Positions 28,086 to 36,668 of a stretch of DNA of 64,000 bases are shown in pieces (positions within the stretch are counted from its first letter, which is position 1; every line of letters begins with the position of its first letter). A model generated the notes under the pieces. That model worked only from the letters and a program-made list of their open reading frames with translations. It made no database searches and was not told the origin of the DNA. Source of the stretch: Pelagibius sp965227505 (GTDB taxonomy: Bacteria; Pseudomonadota; Alphaproteobacteria; Kiloniellales; Kiloniellaceae); the NCBI RefSeq assembly GCF_965227505.1, contig NZ_OZ245757.1:496001-560000 (forward strand), written 5' to 3'. The translations under genes were made by a program, and so were the position numbers.

Positions 28086-28361
28086 ATGAAAAAGCATGAT
28101 ATCCTGATCGAACCGTGGCGCGGCGATACCGAGTCGAAGACGCGGCGCGGCACCACCGAGTTCCGCTGGACCGTCTCCTACGAGAAGGACGGGCGCTTCT
28201 ATGCGCAGGGTTTCGCCGACTCCCACGCCGAGGCGCGCGCGGCGGCCGAAGCCTATCTGAAGGAGCAGGGCATCGATCTGAACTGGCAGTCCGGGCCCAG
28301 TGAGTCGGCAAAGCTCCTCAAGCCACGGTCGAAGCCGGCGGTGGTGCGCGGCCTGCGCTGA
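28086..28361 (+). CDS. Small hypothetical protein (91 aa)
   Basis: A short soluble protein with a likely beta-beta-beta-alpha arrangement: FRWTVSYEKDGRFYAQGF forms two strands and SHAEARAAAEAYLKEQG a helix. It resembles small stand-alone domains of unknown role found singly in alphaproteobacteria, but I cannot name the family. The basic C-terminal tail (LKPRSKPAVVRGLR) could bind nucleic acid or membrane. It has no close partner; the next gene is about 320 bp downstream. Confidence 0.6.
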   Translation: MKKHDILIEPWRGDTESKTRRGTTEFRWTVSYEKDGRFYAQGFADSHAEARAAAEAYLKEQGIDLNWQSGPSESAKLLKPRSKPAVVRGLR

Positions 28362-28682
28362 GCCACACCCTAGCCGCAGGGTGCCGAGATAAAGGCCCTG
28401 CGATCGGGACAGCAGCCCGGGCATTGGCGGCATGACGGACCGCAATATCAGCCAGCCGGCCTCCTGAGTTTCCCAGTCCTTTCGAGCCGTCCACCGGCTC
28501 CACAAGTCCATGAGAATTCTTTTGCTCTTGCACCTGCTCTCAGAGCGGGGCCGGCCGACTCTGCCTAACCCTCCCGGCTTAGTCCGGAATTCGCGGTTGC
28601 GGCGCATCGGCGTTCGGCCAAAAATCGCTCTCGGAGTCTTAGCGAAAGCGTTTATCCGGGACAGGAACGCGGGGGGCGAAAC
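28362..28682 (+). other. Intergenic region before the patatin locus
   Basis: There is no gene in this 321-bp stretch on either strand. It ends in a G-rich site (GGGGGGCG) directly before the mini-ORF start at 28683. The segment 28600-28680 is A/T-richer and is the likely promoter of the locus. I could not define exact -35/-10 boxes. Confidence 0.4.
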
Positions 28683-28754
28683 ATGAACCGTGCCGAGGGG
28701 CCTTTTTGCATCTTCACCGCCGGCGGCTGCCGCCGCTGTGGAGGGCAGCAATGA
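28683..28754 (+). CDS. Possible 23-codon Cys-containing leader ORF overlapping the lipoprotein start
   Basis: An ATG at 28683, six bases after a GGGGGGCG ribosome-binding site, opens 23 codons and ends in TGA that shares an ATGA overlap with the lipoprotein ATG at 28751. The peptide contains three cysteines, two of them as CRRC. The ATGA junction suggests translational coupling. It may be a leader peptide, a tiny protein or chance; nothing outside the sequence confirms translation. Confidence 0.4.
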   Translation: MNRAEGPFCIFTAGGCRRCGGQQ

Positions 28755-29731
28755 GATACGCTCTGCGCTGGCCTGCCCTACGGTGGCCTCCGATGCGATT
28801 GCATGCCATGCGGTGGTTTGGCGCCACGACCCTTCTCGTCCTCCTCGCCGCCTGCAGCACGCCGCGGGACTTCACGGTCTACCAGGAGACCATCGGCGAA
28901 TTCCAGACGGCGACCGACAGAACGGCTTCGGTCGCCCTGGACTACGTGCAGGGCATCAACACCTTCGAGCGGGGTTTCGAACTGAAGCTGCTGCGCGAAG
29001 ACCCCGATCGTCCGCTCAACATCTCCAAGCTCTCGGAGCCCATTCTCTCGCCGGAGGCGATTTCTGCGCGCGACCGGGCCTTCGGGGTCCTCAAGCAGTA
29101 CACACAGATGCTTGCGTCGCTTGCCGCCAGCGATGCCAGCGAGCGGTGGAAAGCAGCGAGCGAACGGGCCAAGGCTTCAGCGGATACCCTGCTGACGGAC
29201 CTCAACGCCAACAGCGGCGTCCTCGGCAACCTGCCGATCACCGGCATCACGAGCCCGCTGAAGACCATTTCCGATGCCATTGCGACCGAGATCATCAACG
29301 CCAGGCGTACCGCCGCGCTTGACGCTGCAATCGGCAAGGCCGCACCGGCGATCCAAGACATCTCGGCCACTCTGCGCGACGACCTGGCCTTCGTGGTTCG
29401 CCAGCGCGATTCGGTCAAGCAGTTGGAGATCGCCGAACTCACCATCAGCTACGCCCAGGCGCAGGAGGCGAACAACAACGCCGCGCGTCTGAACACACTC
29501 ACGAAGATCGACCAGGCACTGCAGGCACGCACACAAAGCCTCTCGACGCTTCAGGGCCTCTTGCAGACCCTCGACCAGTTCGATGCCGCACACGATGCGC
29601 TCGTGCGCTATGCGATCTCCGATAAGGGCCCGCAGGAGCTTTCCGACCTTGTATCGATCGTACGCAGCTACGCGGATTCCGCCGAGGAGGTGTTCGAGTC
29701 CTTCAAGGAAGTGAGCGAGGCAAGACGTTGA
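28751..29731 (+). CDS. Helical lipoprotein of unknown function in the patatin locus
   Basis: The 326-residue protein has a basic N-terminus, a hydrophobic core (ATTLLVLLAAC) and a clear lipobox, so it is probably anchored in the outer or inner membrane facing the periplasm. After the Cys the chain is almost all predicted helix, with long Ala/Gln/Glu-rich segments, for example RQRDSVKQLEIAELTISYAQ. I chose the ATG at 28751 because GGAGGG stands six bases upstream; ATGs at 28793 and 28808 would still leave the signal. I do not recognise the family. It is followed by a small helical protein and a patatin-like lipase on the same strand. Confidence 0.75.
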   Translation: MRYALRWPALRWPPMRLHAMRWFGATTLLVLLAACSTPRDFTVYQETIGEFQTATDRTASVALDYVQGINTFERGFELKLLREDPDRPLNISKLSEPILSPEAISARDRAFGVLKQYTQMLASLAASDASERWKAASERAKASADTLLTDLNANSGVLGNLPITGITSPLKTISDAIATEIINARRTAALDAAIGKAAPAIQDISATLRDDLAFVVRQRDSVKQLEIAELTISYAQAQEANNNAARLNTLTKIDQALQARTQSLSTLQGLLQTLDQFDAAHDALVRYAISDKGPQELSDLVSIVRSYADSAEEVFESFKEVSEARR

Positions 29732-29824
29732 GCGAAGCCGCCGCGACTTAACGGAAACCGGTCCGGGCGAAGGAGAGCGCGCCCGTCCAGGTGTTCCGCC
29801 TGCGATCGCAGAGGGGAGAAAACG

Positions 29825-30172
29825 ATGCCGGATGTGAAAGCGAACAAGGCCCTGCGGGACGGGCTCTACAAGTGCTTTGAGGAAATCGTGCAGAAAGCCA
29901 TGCGGCCGGACATCCCGATTCCGCAACGCCAGGCCCTGCTGAACCGCTCGCAGGAGCTGCGCGCGCAGTGGGTCGAGCTTGAGGCCGCCCGGTTCAACAA
30001 CGCCGCCGCCGGAATCGCTTCTTCACAGACCAGAATCCTGGATGCCGTCACCGACCTGCGCCAGGCGACCAAGGAACTGGATGACGCGATCAGGATCGCG
30101 GAGAAGGCCACAAAGGTTTTTGGATTACTCGATAAGCTATTGAAAAAAGCTGTGAAATTCGCGGCCCTTTGA
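29825..30172 (+). CDS. Small helical hypothetical protein of the patatin locus (115 aa)
   Basis: Almost entirely predicted helix. A central heptad-like stretch (ILDAVTDLRQATKELDDAI) is followed by a C-terminal amphipathic helix ending KLLKKAVKFAAL that could lie on a membrane. It has a GGGGAG site before the ATG. There is no signal peptide, so it is cytoplasmic unless exported otherwise. It lies 93 bp after the lipoprotein and 90 bp before the lipase. The helical style resembles that of the lipoprotein, but I see no alignable identity. Confidence 0.68.
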   Translation: MPDVKANKALRDGLYKCFEEIVQKAMRPDIPIPQRQALLNRSQELRAQWVELEAARFNNAAAGIASSQTRILDAVTDLRQATKELDDAIRIAEKATKVFGLLDKLLKKAVKFAAL

Positions 30173-30262
30173 TCTGACGGACAGCGATCCGAGGACCCCG
30201 CAAGACGGCACGGGCTGCCGCCGGATCGGGGACTCCACCCTGCGCCCCCGGGAGAGACAGCG

Positions 30263-31951
30263 ATGGCAAGAGATGCGGAGTTCCAGCTGGGACTGGTCAT
30301 GGCGGGCGCGGTTTCCGCCGGCGCCTACACCGCAGGCGTGATGGACTTCCTGATCGAAGCCCTGGACGCCTACTACAGCGAGCGCGACCGGCCGGACTGG
30401 GACGGCCCACGCCATGACGTGAAGGTGCCGGTGCTGGCAGGCGCCTCGGCCGGCGGCATGACCTCGGCGATCTCCGCCGTCCACTTCATGCATGCAATGG
30501 ACCATCAGCGCCCCGGCAGCGATGCAACCAGCCCAACCCGCAACCGGCTCTACGATTCCTGGGTCCGCCAGATCGACATCGAGAAGCTTCTCGGGCAAAG
30601 CGACCTGGCGCAGCGCCCGGCTCTGGTTTCCCTCTTGGACTCCAGCGCGCTCCAGGGCATCGCCAGGGACTCATTGGAGATGGCCGGCAAACGGTTCAAA
30701 CGGCCCTGGGTCGGCGATCCCCTGGCCATCTTTCTCACCGTGGCGAACCTGCGCGGCGTGCCCTACGGCTTCAAGCTGTTCGGCACTCGCAGCGAAGACT
30801 CCTACGGCATGACCAACCACATGGATGCCATGCGCTTCGCGGTCGCCTGGGATGCCGAGGCGCCGGCCGGGTTCCGCCCCTTGCTGCCGCAGGACTGTCC
30901 GAACGGGCATTGGCCCGACCTGGCCCGGGCCGCGCTTGCGACCGGGGCCTTTCCCGTCGGCCTCAGCCCCCAGGTGCTGTCTCGCCCGCTTGCCGACTAC
31001 TTCGACCGCCCCGACCGCCGCGACCCGGACTTCGGGCCGGCACGGCCGGACCCCTACGAGTTCGTCTGTGTGGATGGCGGCCTGATGAACAACGAACCCC
31101 TGGAGCTTGCGCGCCGGCATCTCTTCGGCGGCACGGGAGAACATGAACACAGCGCGGGCGAGGAGGCCCAGCGCGCGGTGGTCATGATCGACCCCTTCCC
31201 CAACCGGATCGACTTCAAGGCAAAGGCCGACAACAGCGACCGCATGGTGCCGGTGGTCCTCAAGATGTTCGGCGCCCTCGTCAACCAGGCGCGCTTCAAG
31301 CCGGAGGAACTGGCCCTTGCCGAAAGCTCCGACAACTACTCGCGCTTCATGATTTCGCCTTCCCGCCGCAACGCCGACGGCCGGCAGACCAGGCACGCCA
31401 TCGCTTCTTCCACGCTGGAGGGTTTCGGCGGGTTCTTCGAGGAGTCGTTCCGCCGCCACGACTACCTGCTTGGCCGCCAGAACTGCCGCTCCTTCCTGCG
31501 GCGCTATCTGGCGCTGCCGCAGACCAATCCCCTCTTCGACGCCATGACGCCCGAACAGAAGGCCGCCTGGCATGTCCGCGACCGCAACGGCGAGGTCCGC
31601 AGGGTCGCGGATTCCAGCGGCACGATGCATCCGGCCTTGCCGGTGATTCCCCTGAACCCGGACCTGGCGCGCGACGAGCCGATCCCACCGCAGGACAGGC
31701 CGCGCCGCGAGCGCGTGGCGACGGCACGGATCCGGGCGCAGGTGCGCAGCCGCATCGGCGCCCTCGGCGAGATCGCCATCGACCAGGACCTGGAGCCGGT
31801 TTTCGGCGGCCGTGCGGGCCCCCTTTTGCGCTGCGCCGCAAAGCTGGTTTTGAGAATCTCTCTGAAGGGCCGGCTGACCGACAAGGTCATGGATCAGATC
31901 GACAAGCGCCTCAAGCCGCTCGACAACTTCGACCAGGCGGGTCAGCCTTAG
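30263..31951 (+). CDS. Patatin-like phospholipase
   Basis: The 562-residue protein is of the patatin hydrolase fold. The serine nucleophile is Ser62 in GASAGG, the glycine-rich oxyanion region is GAVSAGAYTAG near residues 15-25, and the catalytic aspartate is Asp271 in DGGLMNNEP. Patatins cleave acyl chains from phospholipids. There is no signal peptide or membrane helix. The C-terminal ~200 residues are outside the core domain and have no clear counterpart that I recognise. It is last in the lipoprotein-helical protein-lipase series. Some patatins act in secretion or anti-phage defence; no cyclase or sensor partner is seen here. Confidence 0.87.
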   Translation: MARDAEFQLGLVMAGAVSAGAYTAGVMDFLIEALDAYYSERDRPDWDGPRHDVKVPVLAGASAGGMTSAISAVHFMHAMDHQRPGSDATSPTRNRLYDSWVRQIDIEKLLGQSDLAQRPALVSLLDSSALQGIARDSLEMAGKRFKRPWVGDPLAIFLTVANLRGVPYGFKLFGTRSEDSYGMTNHMDAMRFAVAWDAEAPAGFRPLLPQDCPNGHWPDLARAALATGAFPVGLSPQVLSRPLADYFDRPDRRDPDFGPARPDPYEFVCVDGGLMNNEPLELARRHLFGGTGEHEHSAGEEAQRAVVMIDPFPNRIDFKAKADNSDRMVPVVLKMFGALVNQARFKPEELALAESSDNYSRFMISPSRRNADGRQTRHAIASSTLEGFGGFFEESFRRHDYLLGRQNCRSFLRRYLALPQTNPLFDAMTPEQKAAWHVRDRNGEVRRVADSSGTMHPALPVIPLNPDLARDEPIPPQDRPRRERVATARIRAQVRSRIGALGEIAIDQDLEPVFGGRAGPLLRCAAKLVLRISLKGRLTDKVMDQIDKRLKPLDNFDQAGQP

Positions 31952-32109
31952 ATCGGCCCAGCGATAGCGCGGATCGGTGGCGGCTTGGGTCGGCTTGGCC
32001 TTCGCCCTATATAGGAAAGAGAACACATCCGAGGCTGCGATCGCTATGCCCTAGGAGCGCAGCCCCCGCTTTACTGAAGCCTGGACCGAAGCCTGGAGAT
32101 CCCGCCGCA

Positions 32110-32286
32110 ATGACCCGCCTGCCCGCCGCCTCAGGACCCGGAAAACGTCTCGTGACCGCAGCCGCAGTGACGCTGATCTGTGTAGTCCTGGCGGCCTGCA
32201 GCGCGCCCTCGGGCTCCTCCTTCGGGCATCCCGATTCCCTGCGCGCCGGGCCCTTCTGGGAGCGCAACGATCAACGCGACCGTTAG
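32110..32286 (+). CDS. Small lipoprotein (58 aa)
   Basis: A short open frame with an ATG at 32110 preceded by GGAGAT. The peptide has a basic start, a hydrophobic stretch (VTLICVVLAAC) and a lipobox, leaving a mature chain of about 30 residues with no domain. Very small lipoproteins of this type are often linked to envelope homeostasis, but no function can be assigned. It sits alone between the patatin gene and tRNA-Arg. Confidence 0.6.
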   Translation: MTRLPAASGPGKRLVTAAAVTLICVVLAACSAPSGSSFGHPDSLRAGPFWERNDQRDR

Positions 32287-32362
32287 CCGACCCGCAGCCG
32301 CGCTGCGCCCGCAGCGGTGCGCCCGTTCGGACAGAATTCAGGCTCATTCAGAAAACCGGGCA

Positions 32363-32380
32363 CCGTTCCCGAGGGAATGG
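32363..32380 (-). terminator. Weak hairpin after tRNA-Arg
   Basis: A short stem with one mismatch directly abuts the 3' end of the tRNA on the minus strand and is followed after a few bases by GGTTTTC. It may terminate the tRNA transcript. The pairing is not strong. Confidence 0.35.
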
Positions 32381-32454
<74 letters not shown>

Positions 32455-32494
32455 TCACGGGTGGGAACGCGCCGGCGACAAGCCAAGACCGGCG

Positions 32495-32800
32495 CTAGTG
32501 GGTCCAGCGACCCTTACGATCATACTTGAAGTTATCCGAATAAGCCTTTGGCTTTATTTTTCTTTCTCGAGGCTTTTCGACACTGTACATCAGGCCTTCA
32601 GCCTTGGCGTAGGCGATCGCCTCCTCCAGGCTGTCGAAGCTGAGTCGCAGCTGGGAGCGGGTATCCGCCGAGGAAGTCCAGCCCATCAGCGGCTCGACCT
32701 GCCGCGCCGCCGTCGGCTCGAACTCCATCATCCAGACACTCGTCCGCGCGCGGCCCGACTGCATTGCCGTTTTCGGGGGCTGATAGATCCGTACCTGCAT
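32495..32800 (-). CDS. Complex I accessory subunit, NDUFS4-like (ETC complex I conserved region)
   Basis: The 101-residue protein carries the family pattern of the 18-kDa accessory subunit: MQVRIYQPPKTAMQSG at the start, a WTSSADT strand, LSFDSLEEAIAYAKAEGL, and the C-terminal YSDNFKYDRKGRWTH. These proteins are shared by alphaproteobacteria and mitochondria and stabilise NADH dehydrogenase. I chose the ATG at 32800; longer in-frame starts (to 33010) add unrelated arginine-rich residues. tRNA-Arg lies 40 bp downstream on the same strand. Confidence 0.92.
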   Translation of the reverse strand: MQVRIYQPPKTAMQSGRARTSVWMMEFEPTAARQVEPLMGWTSSADTRSQLRLSFDSLEEAIAYAKAEGLMYSVEKPRERKIKPKAYSDNFKYDRKGRWTH

Positions 32801-32921
32801 GGTCGATCGGCTCTCGCTTCTCAAAGGACGGCGGTTCCCGCGGAGCCGCCTGCAAATCGCGCGCATGATAGCCGCTGCCTGAACGGGCGCAATGCCTTTG
32901 ATGGAGCCCGCCGGAGCCGCT

Positions 32922-33335
32922 TCAGACGGCCGCAAGAGCCGGTTCGTCGGTGACCGCAGCCGCCTCGGCCGGCTGAAAGTCGACATGGATGTGATTGCCG
33001 TCGGGGTCATGGATGTTCACCTGGATGATCTGAAATCCGGGTACGACACCGATCCGGTAGTCCTCGCCGCGCTGCCGCAAGCCCCCGAGGAAATCGGCAA
33101 GACCGCTGGCCGAAAAGGCAAAGTGCTCCAGACGCAGCTCCCCTTCCGGCGCAGGCTGGTCCGGCACCTCGATCAGATGGACCACCGGCGCCTCGCCGCA
33201 GTAGAGCCAGGCCCCCGGGAAGCCGAAGGGCGGCCTCTTGCCGCTGACAAAGCCCAGCACCTCCTCATAGAAGGCAACCATCTTCGCCAGGTTGGCGGTT
33301 CTGATGTTCACGTGATCGAGTCTGGCAAGAGCCAT
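32922..33335 (-). CDS. VOC-family (glyoxalase/dioxygenase superfamily) protein
   Basis: A 137-residue single VOC module pair. It starts LDHVNIRTANLAKMVAFYEE, the first metal-ligand strand and helix (His8), and ends with IHDPDGNHIHVDF, carrying the conserved glutamate-position region. The middle has LEHFAFSASGL. VOC proteins include glyoxalase I, dioxygenases and resistance proteins; the exact reaction is not clear. It is divergent from the Liv-type binding protein gene, 259 bp away. Confidence 0.85.
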   Translation of the reverse strand: MALARLDHVNIRTANLAKMVAFYEEVLGFVSGKRPPFGFPGAWLYCGEAPVVHLIEVPDQPAPEGELRLEHFAFSASGLADFLGGLRQRGEDYRIGVVPGFQIIQVNIHDPDGNHIHVDFQPAEAAAVTDEPALAAV

Positions 33336-33594
33336 GGCCGTTTACCTCCGGGGCGCCGATGCGGCGACTGGAACAGGAGCAGGGCTCATCTTAACAGCGA
33401 TGCAGGCAGCAGCCATGCAGTCTGCGTCTGGGTGCCATGCCGGGCCGAGACGCCCGCGTTACCGTCCAGACATTCCCCTGAAACGAATCATGGCCACCGT
33501 GACTGCGCCTTCCCGTCGCCCGCAGAAGCGCGGCCTGCGCCGGGAACAGGCGCCGCGCCGCAACTTCGTGACACTGCTACAGGAGCGACGTGTA

Positions 33595-34716
33595 ATGACG
33601 TGGTCATCTCCCCTTCGCAAAACCCTGGCTGCGGCCGGGCTGCTGATTGCAACCAGTGGCCCGGCGCTGGCCGAAATCCCCATTGCCACCGCCGGCCCCA
33701 TGACGGGTTCGCTTGCCGGCTTTGGCGAACAGTTCCGTCACGGCGCCGAACTGGCGGTCCGCGACATCAATGCCCGCGGCGGTGTCCTCGGGGAAAAGCT
33801 GGTCCTCACGGTCGAGGACGACGTCTGTGATCCCAAACAGGCGGTGGCCGTAGCCAACCGTCTGGTCGGCAAGGGGGTCGCCTTCGTTGCCGGGCACGCC
33901 TGTTCCGGCAGCTCCATCGCGGCCTCAAAGGTCTACGACGAGGAAGGCGTGCTGATGATCTCGCCGGCCTCGACCGCGCCGGAACTCACCGAGAACGGCG
34001 GCGATCTGGTATTCCGGGTCTGCGGGCGTGACGATCAGCAGGCGGCGGTGGCCGCGCGCTACATCCACCGGACCATGCCGAAAGCGCGCGTCGCGGTGCT
34101 GCACGACAAGTCTGCCTATGGCAAGGGGCTGGCGACGGAAACCCGGCGCAAGCTGGCCGAACTGGGTCAGACCATCGCCCTCGACGAAGCCTATACCGCC
34201 GGCGAGAAAGACTACCGGGCCGTCGTCAGCAAACTGAAACAGGCCGACATCGACCTGGTTTTCGTCGGCGGTTACCACACCGAGATCGGCCTGATGCTGC
34301 GCCAGGCAAAGACAGCGGGCCTGAAGGCGACCTTCATGGCCGGCGACGGTCTCATGAGCCCCGATTTCTGGTCCGTGTCCGGCGGCGAGGGTGAAGGCAC
34401 GCTCATGACCTTCTCAGCCGATCCGCGCAAGAACGCGGCTGCCCGTACGGTGGTGGAGCGCTTCGAGGCGGAAGGGATCGAGCCCGCGGGCTACACCCTC
34501 TACACCTATGCGGCGGTCCAGGTCTGGGCGCAGGCGGCCGAAAAGGCCGGCAGTGTCGACCCCGAGCGCGTTGCCGAGACGCTGCGAAGCCATGACTTCG
34601 AAAGCGTCCTGGGCGAATTGGCCTTCGACGGCAAGGGCGACGTTTCGGTGCCCGGCTACGTAGTCTACCGCTGGAGCGCAGGCAGCTACGACTACGCGTC
34701 CAAGCTGGACAACTGA
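33595..34716 (+). CDS. Branched-chain amino acid-type ABC transporter substrate-binding protein
   Basis: The 373-residue protein has a Sec signal (TLAAAGLLIATSGPALAE) and the type-I periplasmic binding fold of the LivK class: IPIATAGPMTGSLAGFGEQF, then GHACSGSSIAASKVYDEEGVLMISPAST, and GLMLRQAKTAGLKATFMAGDG. The ATG at 33595 follows AGGAG; the frame is open upstream but the signal fixes the start. No permease or ATPase genes are adjacent, so it is an orphan binding protein that may serve a system encoded elsewhere. A strong hairpin follows. Confidence 0.9.
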   Translation: MTWSSPLRKTLAAAGLLIATSGPALAEIPIATAGPMTGSLAGFGEQFRHGAELAVRDINARGGVLGEKLVLTVEDDVCDPKQAVAVANRLVGKGVAFVAGHACSGSSIAASKVYDEEGVLMISPASTAPELTENGGDLVFRVCGRDDQQAAVAARYIHRTMPKARVAVLHDKSAYGKGLATETRRKLAELGQTIALDEAYTAGEKDYRAVVSKLKQADIDLVFVGGYHTEIGLMLRQAKTAGLKATFMAGDGLMSPDFWSVSGGEGEGTLMTFSADPRKNAAARTVVERFEAEGIEPAGYTLYTYAAVQVWAQAAEKAGSVDPERVAETLRSHDFESVLGELAFDGKGDVSVPGYVVYRWSAGSYDYASKLDN

Positions 34717-34729
34717 CGGTCCGGCCAAA

Positions 34730-34764
34730 GTCGGCGGGCCCCCTGTGCGCAGAGGCCCGCCGAC
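34730..34764. terminator. Bidirectional terminator hairpin
   Basis: Perfect 11-bp arms (34730-34740 and 34754-34764) with a 13-base loop lie between the convergent binding-protein and ASCH genes, 14 bp after the first stop and 20 bp before the second. An outer complementary pair (34719-34726 with 34788-34795) could extend the fold. Confidence 0.7.
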
Positions 34765-34784
34765 CTCTTCGTTCGCGCTCGCCT

Positions 34785-35255
34785 CTAGGCCGGACGGTGG
34801 ACCACCTCGAAGCGCTCGAACAGCAACTCGCTCTCGTTCTCGTCAAAGGGCAGACCGATGGCTTGGGAACGCCGGGCGAAATAGCGCCGATGCCCATCAA
34901 GCCACCAGGCAAGCGTGCGGTCCCCCTCGCCCTCATCCCAGGCAAAGGCCTCATCGACCGACATCAAGGGGCCGCGGCGGGTCTCGGTCGTCCTGATGGT
35001 GCAGCGCGGGCGGCCCGAACCGTCCAGCACAATGAAATGAGCGCCTACTTCCGGCAGGGTGTCGCCATCAAGTTCCGCCTCCGCAACCCAACCGACGGTC
35101 GCCCGCTTGGGTCCCGAAACGACGAGCTCGGCGAGTTCATCCGCGAAGGCCGGTGAATCACCGAAATGAAAGGCTTCGACAACCGTCTCGGCCGGCAGCC
35201 CGAGGTCCGCCTTCACCCGCTCCCGATAGGACGCGACTTCTTCCAACTCGCTCAT
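34785..35255 (-). CDS. ASCH-domain protein
   Basis: The 156-residue protein matches the ASCH fold, a PUA-like beta-barrel thought to bind RNA: FHFGDSPAFADELAELVVSGPKRATVGW, then LDGSGRPRCTIRTTET, and a late FAWDEGEGDRTLAWWLDGHRRYF. The ATG at 35255 follows AAGGAG at seven bases. Some ASCH proteins are amidohydrolases acting on modified nucleosides; which applies here is not known. It is divergent from the methyltransferase gene. Confidence 0.85.
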   Translation of the reverse strand: MSELEEVASYRERVKADLGLPAETVVEAFHFGDSPAFADELAELVVSGPKRATVGWVAEAELDGDTLPEVGAHFIVLDGSGRPRCTIRTTETRRGPLMSVDEAFAWDEGEGDRTLAWWLDGHRRYFARRSQAIGLPFDENESELLFERFEVVHRPA

Positions 35256-35385
35256 GGCATCTCCTTTACCGGCATCTGCGCCGTTCTTTGCCCGCGGCTT
35301 CGCGCCGCCAGAATATCGCCCTTGAATCGTCTGGCAACAGCCGCCATGAACAGCAAGCCTCCGCACTCCGGCAACGAGATACGCC

Positions 35386-36147
35386 ATGCCGCACAAGCGC
35401 AAGACCACGCTCACGGATCGGGAACTCTGGGACCAGAAGGCCGAGGACTGGCACACCCAGGTGGGCGACGAAGGCGACCTCAACCGGCGCCTGAACAGCG
35501 ATCCCGTGCTGTGGCGCTTCATCGGCGACGTTGCCGGCCAGGACGTGCTCGACGCCGGCTGCGGCACCGGCTATCTCGCCCGCCACCTGGTCCGCAGGGG
35601 CGCGCGGGTTACGGGCGTGGATCTTTCCGGCGCGATGATTGCCGTGGCGCAGCGCCTGGCATCCGAACAGGGCCTCGGGATGACGCTGATGCAGGACGAC
35701 TGTACAAGCCTCGCCCGGGTCGACGATGCCAGCCAGGACTGCGTCGTCTCCAACTACGTGCTGCACGATGTGCCCGACCACCGCGCGGCGCTGGCGTCCG
35801 TCGCCCGGGTCCTGCGGCCCGGCGGCCGCGCGGCGGTGGTTTTTCTGCATCCCTGCTTTCCGCTGGACGGGCCGGGCGGCGACCCCGATGCAGTGACCTA
35901 TCGCTGGTCCTGGAGCTACTTCGAGGAAGCCGCCCTGGAAGAACCGCCATGGGCCCACTTCACCTCGGTCTTTACCAGTTATCACCGGCCGCTCTCCGCC
36001 TACTGGCGGGCTTTCACCGAGAGCGGGTTCAGCATTGTCGATTTCGAGGAGCCTGTCGTGCCGGCGGAGGCCGCACTGCCGCCGGAGCGGTTGCGCTATC
36101 TTCGCATGCGGCCGAACTCCGTGGCTTTCCTCCTGGCGAAGACCTGA
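35386..36147 (+). CDS. Class I SAM-dependent methyltransferase
   Basis: The protein of 253 residues has motif I VLDAGCGTGYLA for the cofactor, motif II GVDLSGAMI, motif III DCVVSNYVLHDVPD, and motif IV VARVLRPGGR. These place it with UbiE/Methyltransf_11-type enzymes. The C-terminal YHRPLSAYWRAFTESGF suggests a small-molecule substrate, which cannot be named. It starts 130 bp from the divergent ASCH gene; tRNA-Pro lies convergent just downstream. Confidence 0.87.
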   Translation: MPHKRKTTLTDRELWDQKAEDWHTQVGDEGDLNRRLNSDPVLWRFIGDVAGQDVLDAGCGTGYLARHLVRRGARVTGVDLSGAMIAVAQRLASEQGLGMTLMQDDCTSLARVDDASQDCVVSNYVLHDVPDHRAALASVARVLRPGGRAAVVFLHPCFPLDGPGGDPDAVTYRWSWSYFEEAALEEPPWAHFTSVFTSYHRPLSAYWRAFTESGFSIVDFEEPVVPAEAALPPERLRYLRMRPNSVAFLLAKT

Positions 36148-36190
36148 CCATCCAGGCTTTCGCCGGCGGTCGCCGATCCGCGGCCGGACG

Positions 36191-36268
<78 letters not shown>

Positions 36269-36668
36269 AGCCGCGGGAAAGCTATGATTTTGCGCCGGCC
36301 TTGGCAATCGCCTTTCCTTCGGATCGACGCCCGCGGCGACGTCGGCTTCCGCCTTGACCCGGCCCCATCGGCCCCATCGGCCCCGTCGAACGGAGCTGGT
36401 CGGGCACAAGAGCGGGGACGCCAGAAGCCGGAGCACTCAGACCTGCGGCTCCCCCGACGGTTGTAAAAAACGTTGCCGACTACTGCTGAAGGCCGGGGAT
36501 CGCCGGAACCGCGGCAGCGCCAGGGTTGGGCGAAGCTGTCCAAAAACTGCAAAAAAGGGCTGCCTGCTCACGCTGCGCCTTTCATTCTCGCAACTTTCAG
36601 GATATTAGGGGGCGTGGGAGAGTCGCCTCTCTTTGTCCGCCTCGGGGGTGGGGCGAAAGGCAGGGGCT
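36269..36668 (+). promoter_or_regulatory. Leader region of the barrel-ECF-subtilase operon
   Basis: I see no gene in these 400 bp. Three copies of a nine-base unit (GGCCCCATC) lie at about 36361-36388. A/T-richer DNA at 36460-36610 includes GCAACTTT (36590-36597) and GCGTGG (36612-36617). The spacing is reminiscent of an ECF promoter (AAC at -35, CGT at -10), but the core spacer is about 18 bases, longer than usual. The promoter for the six-gene block should be here. Confidence 0.4.

Noticed and set aside
28008..28751. Minus-strand open frame opposite the 91-residue protein
   Set aside because: It lacks a ribosome-binding site and its composition changes sharply where the plus-strand gene ends.
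30263..31951. Patatin as a CBASS-type defence effector
   Set aside because: No nucleotidyl cyclase, sensor or ubiquitin-like genes are near; the neighbours are helical unknowns.
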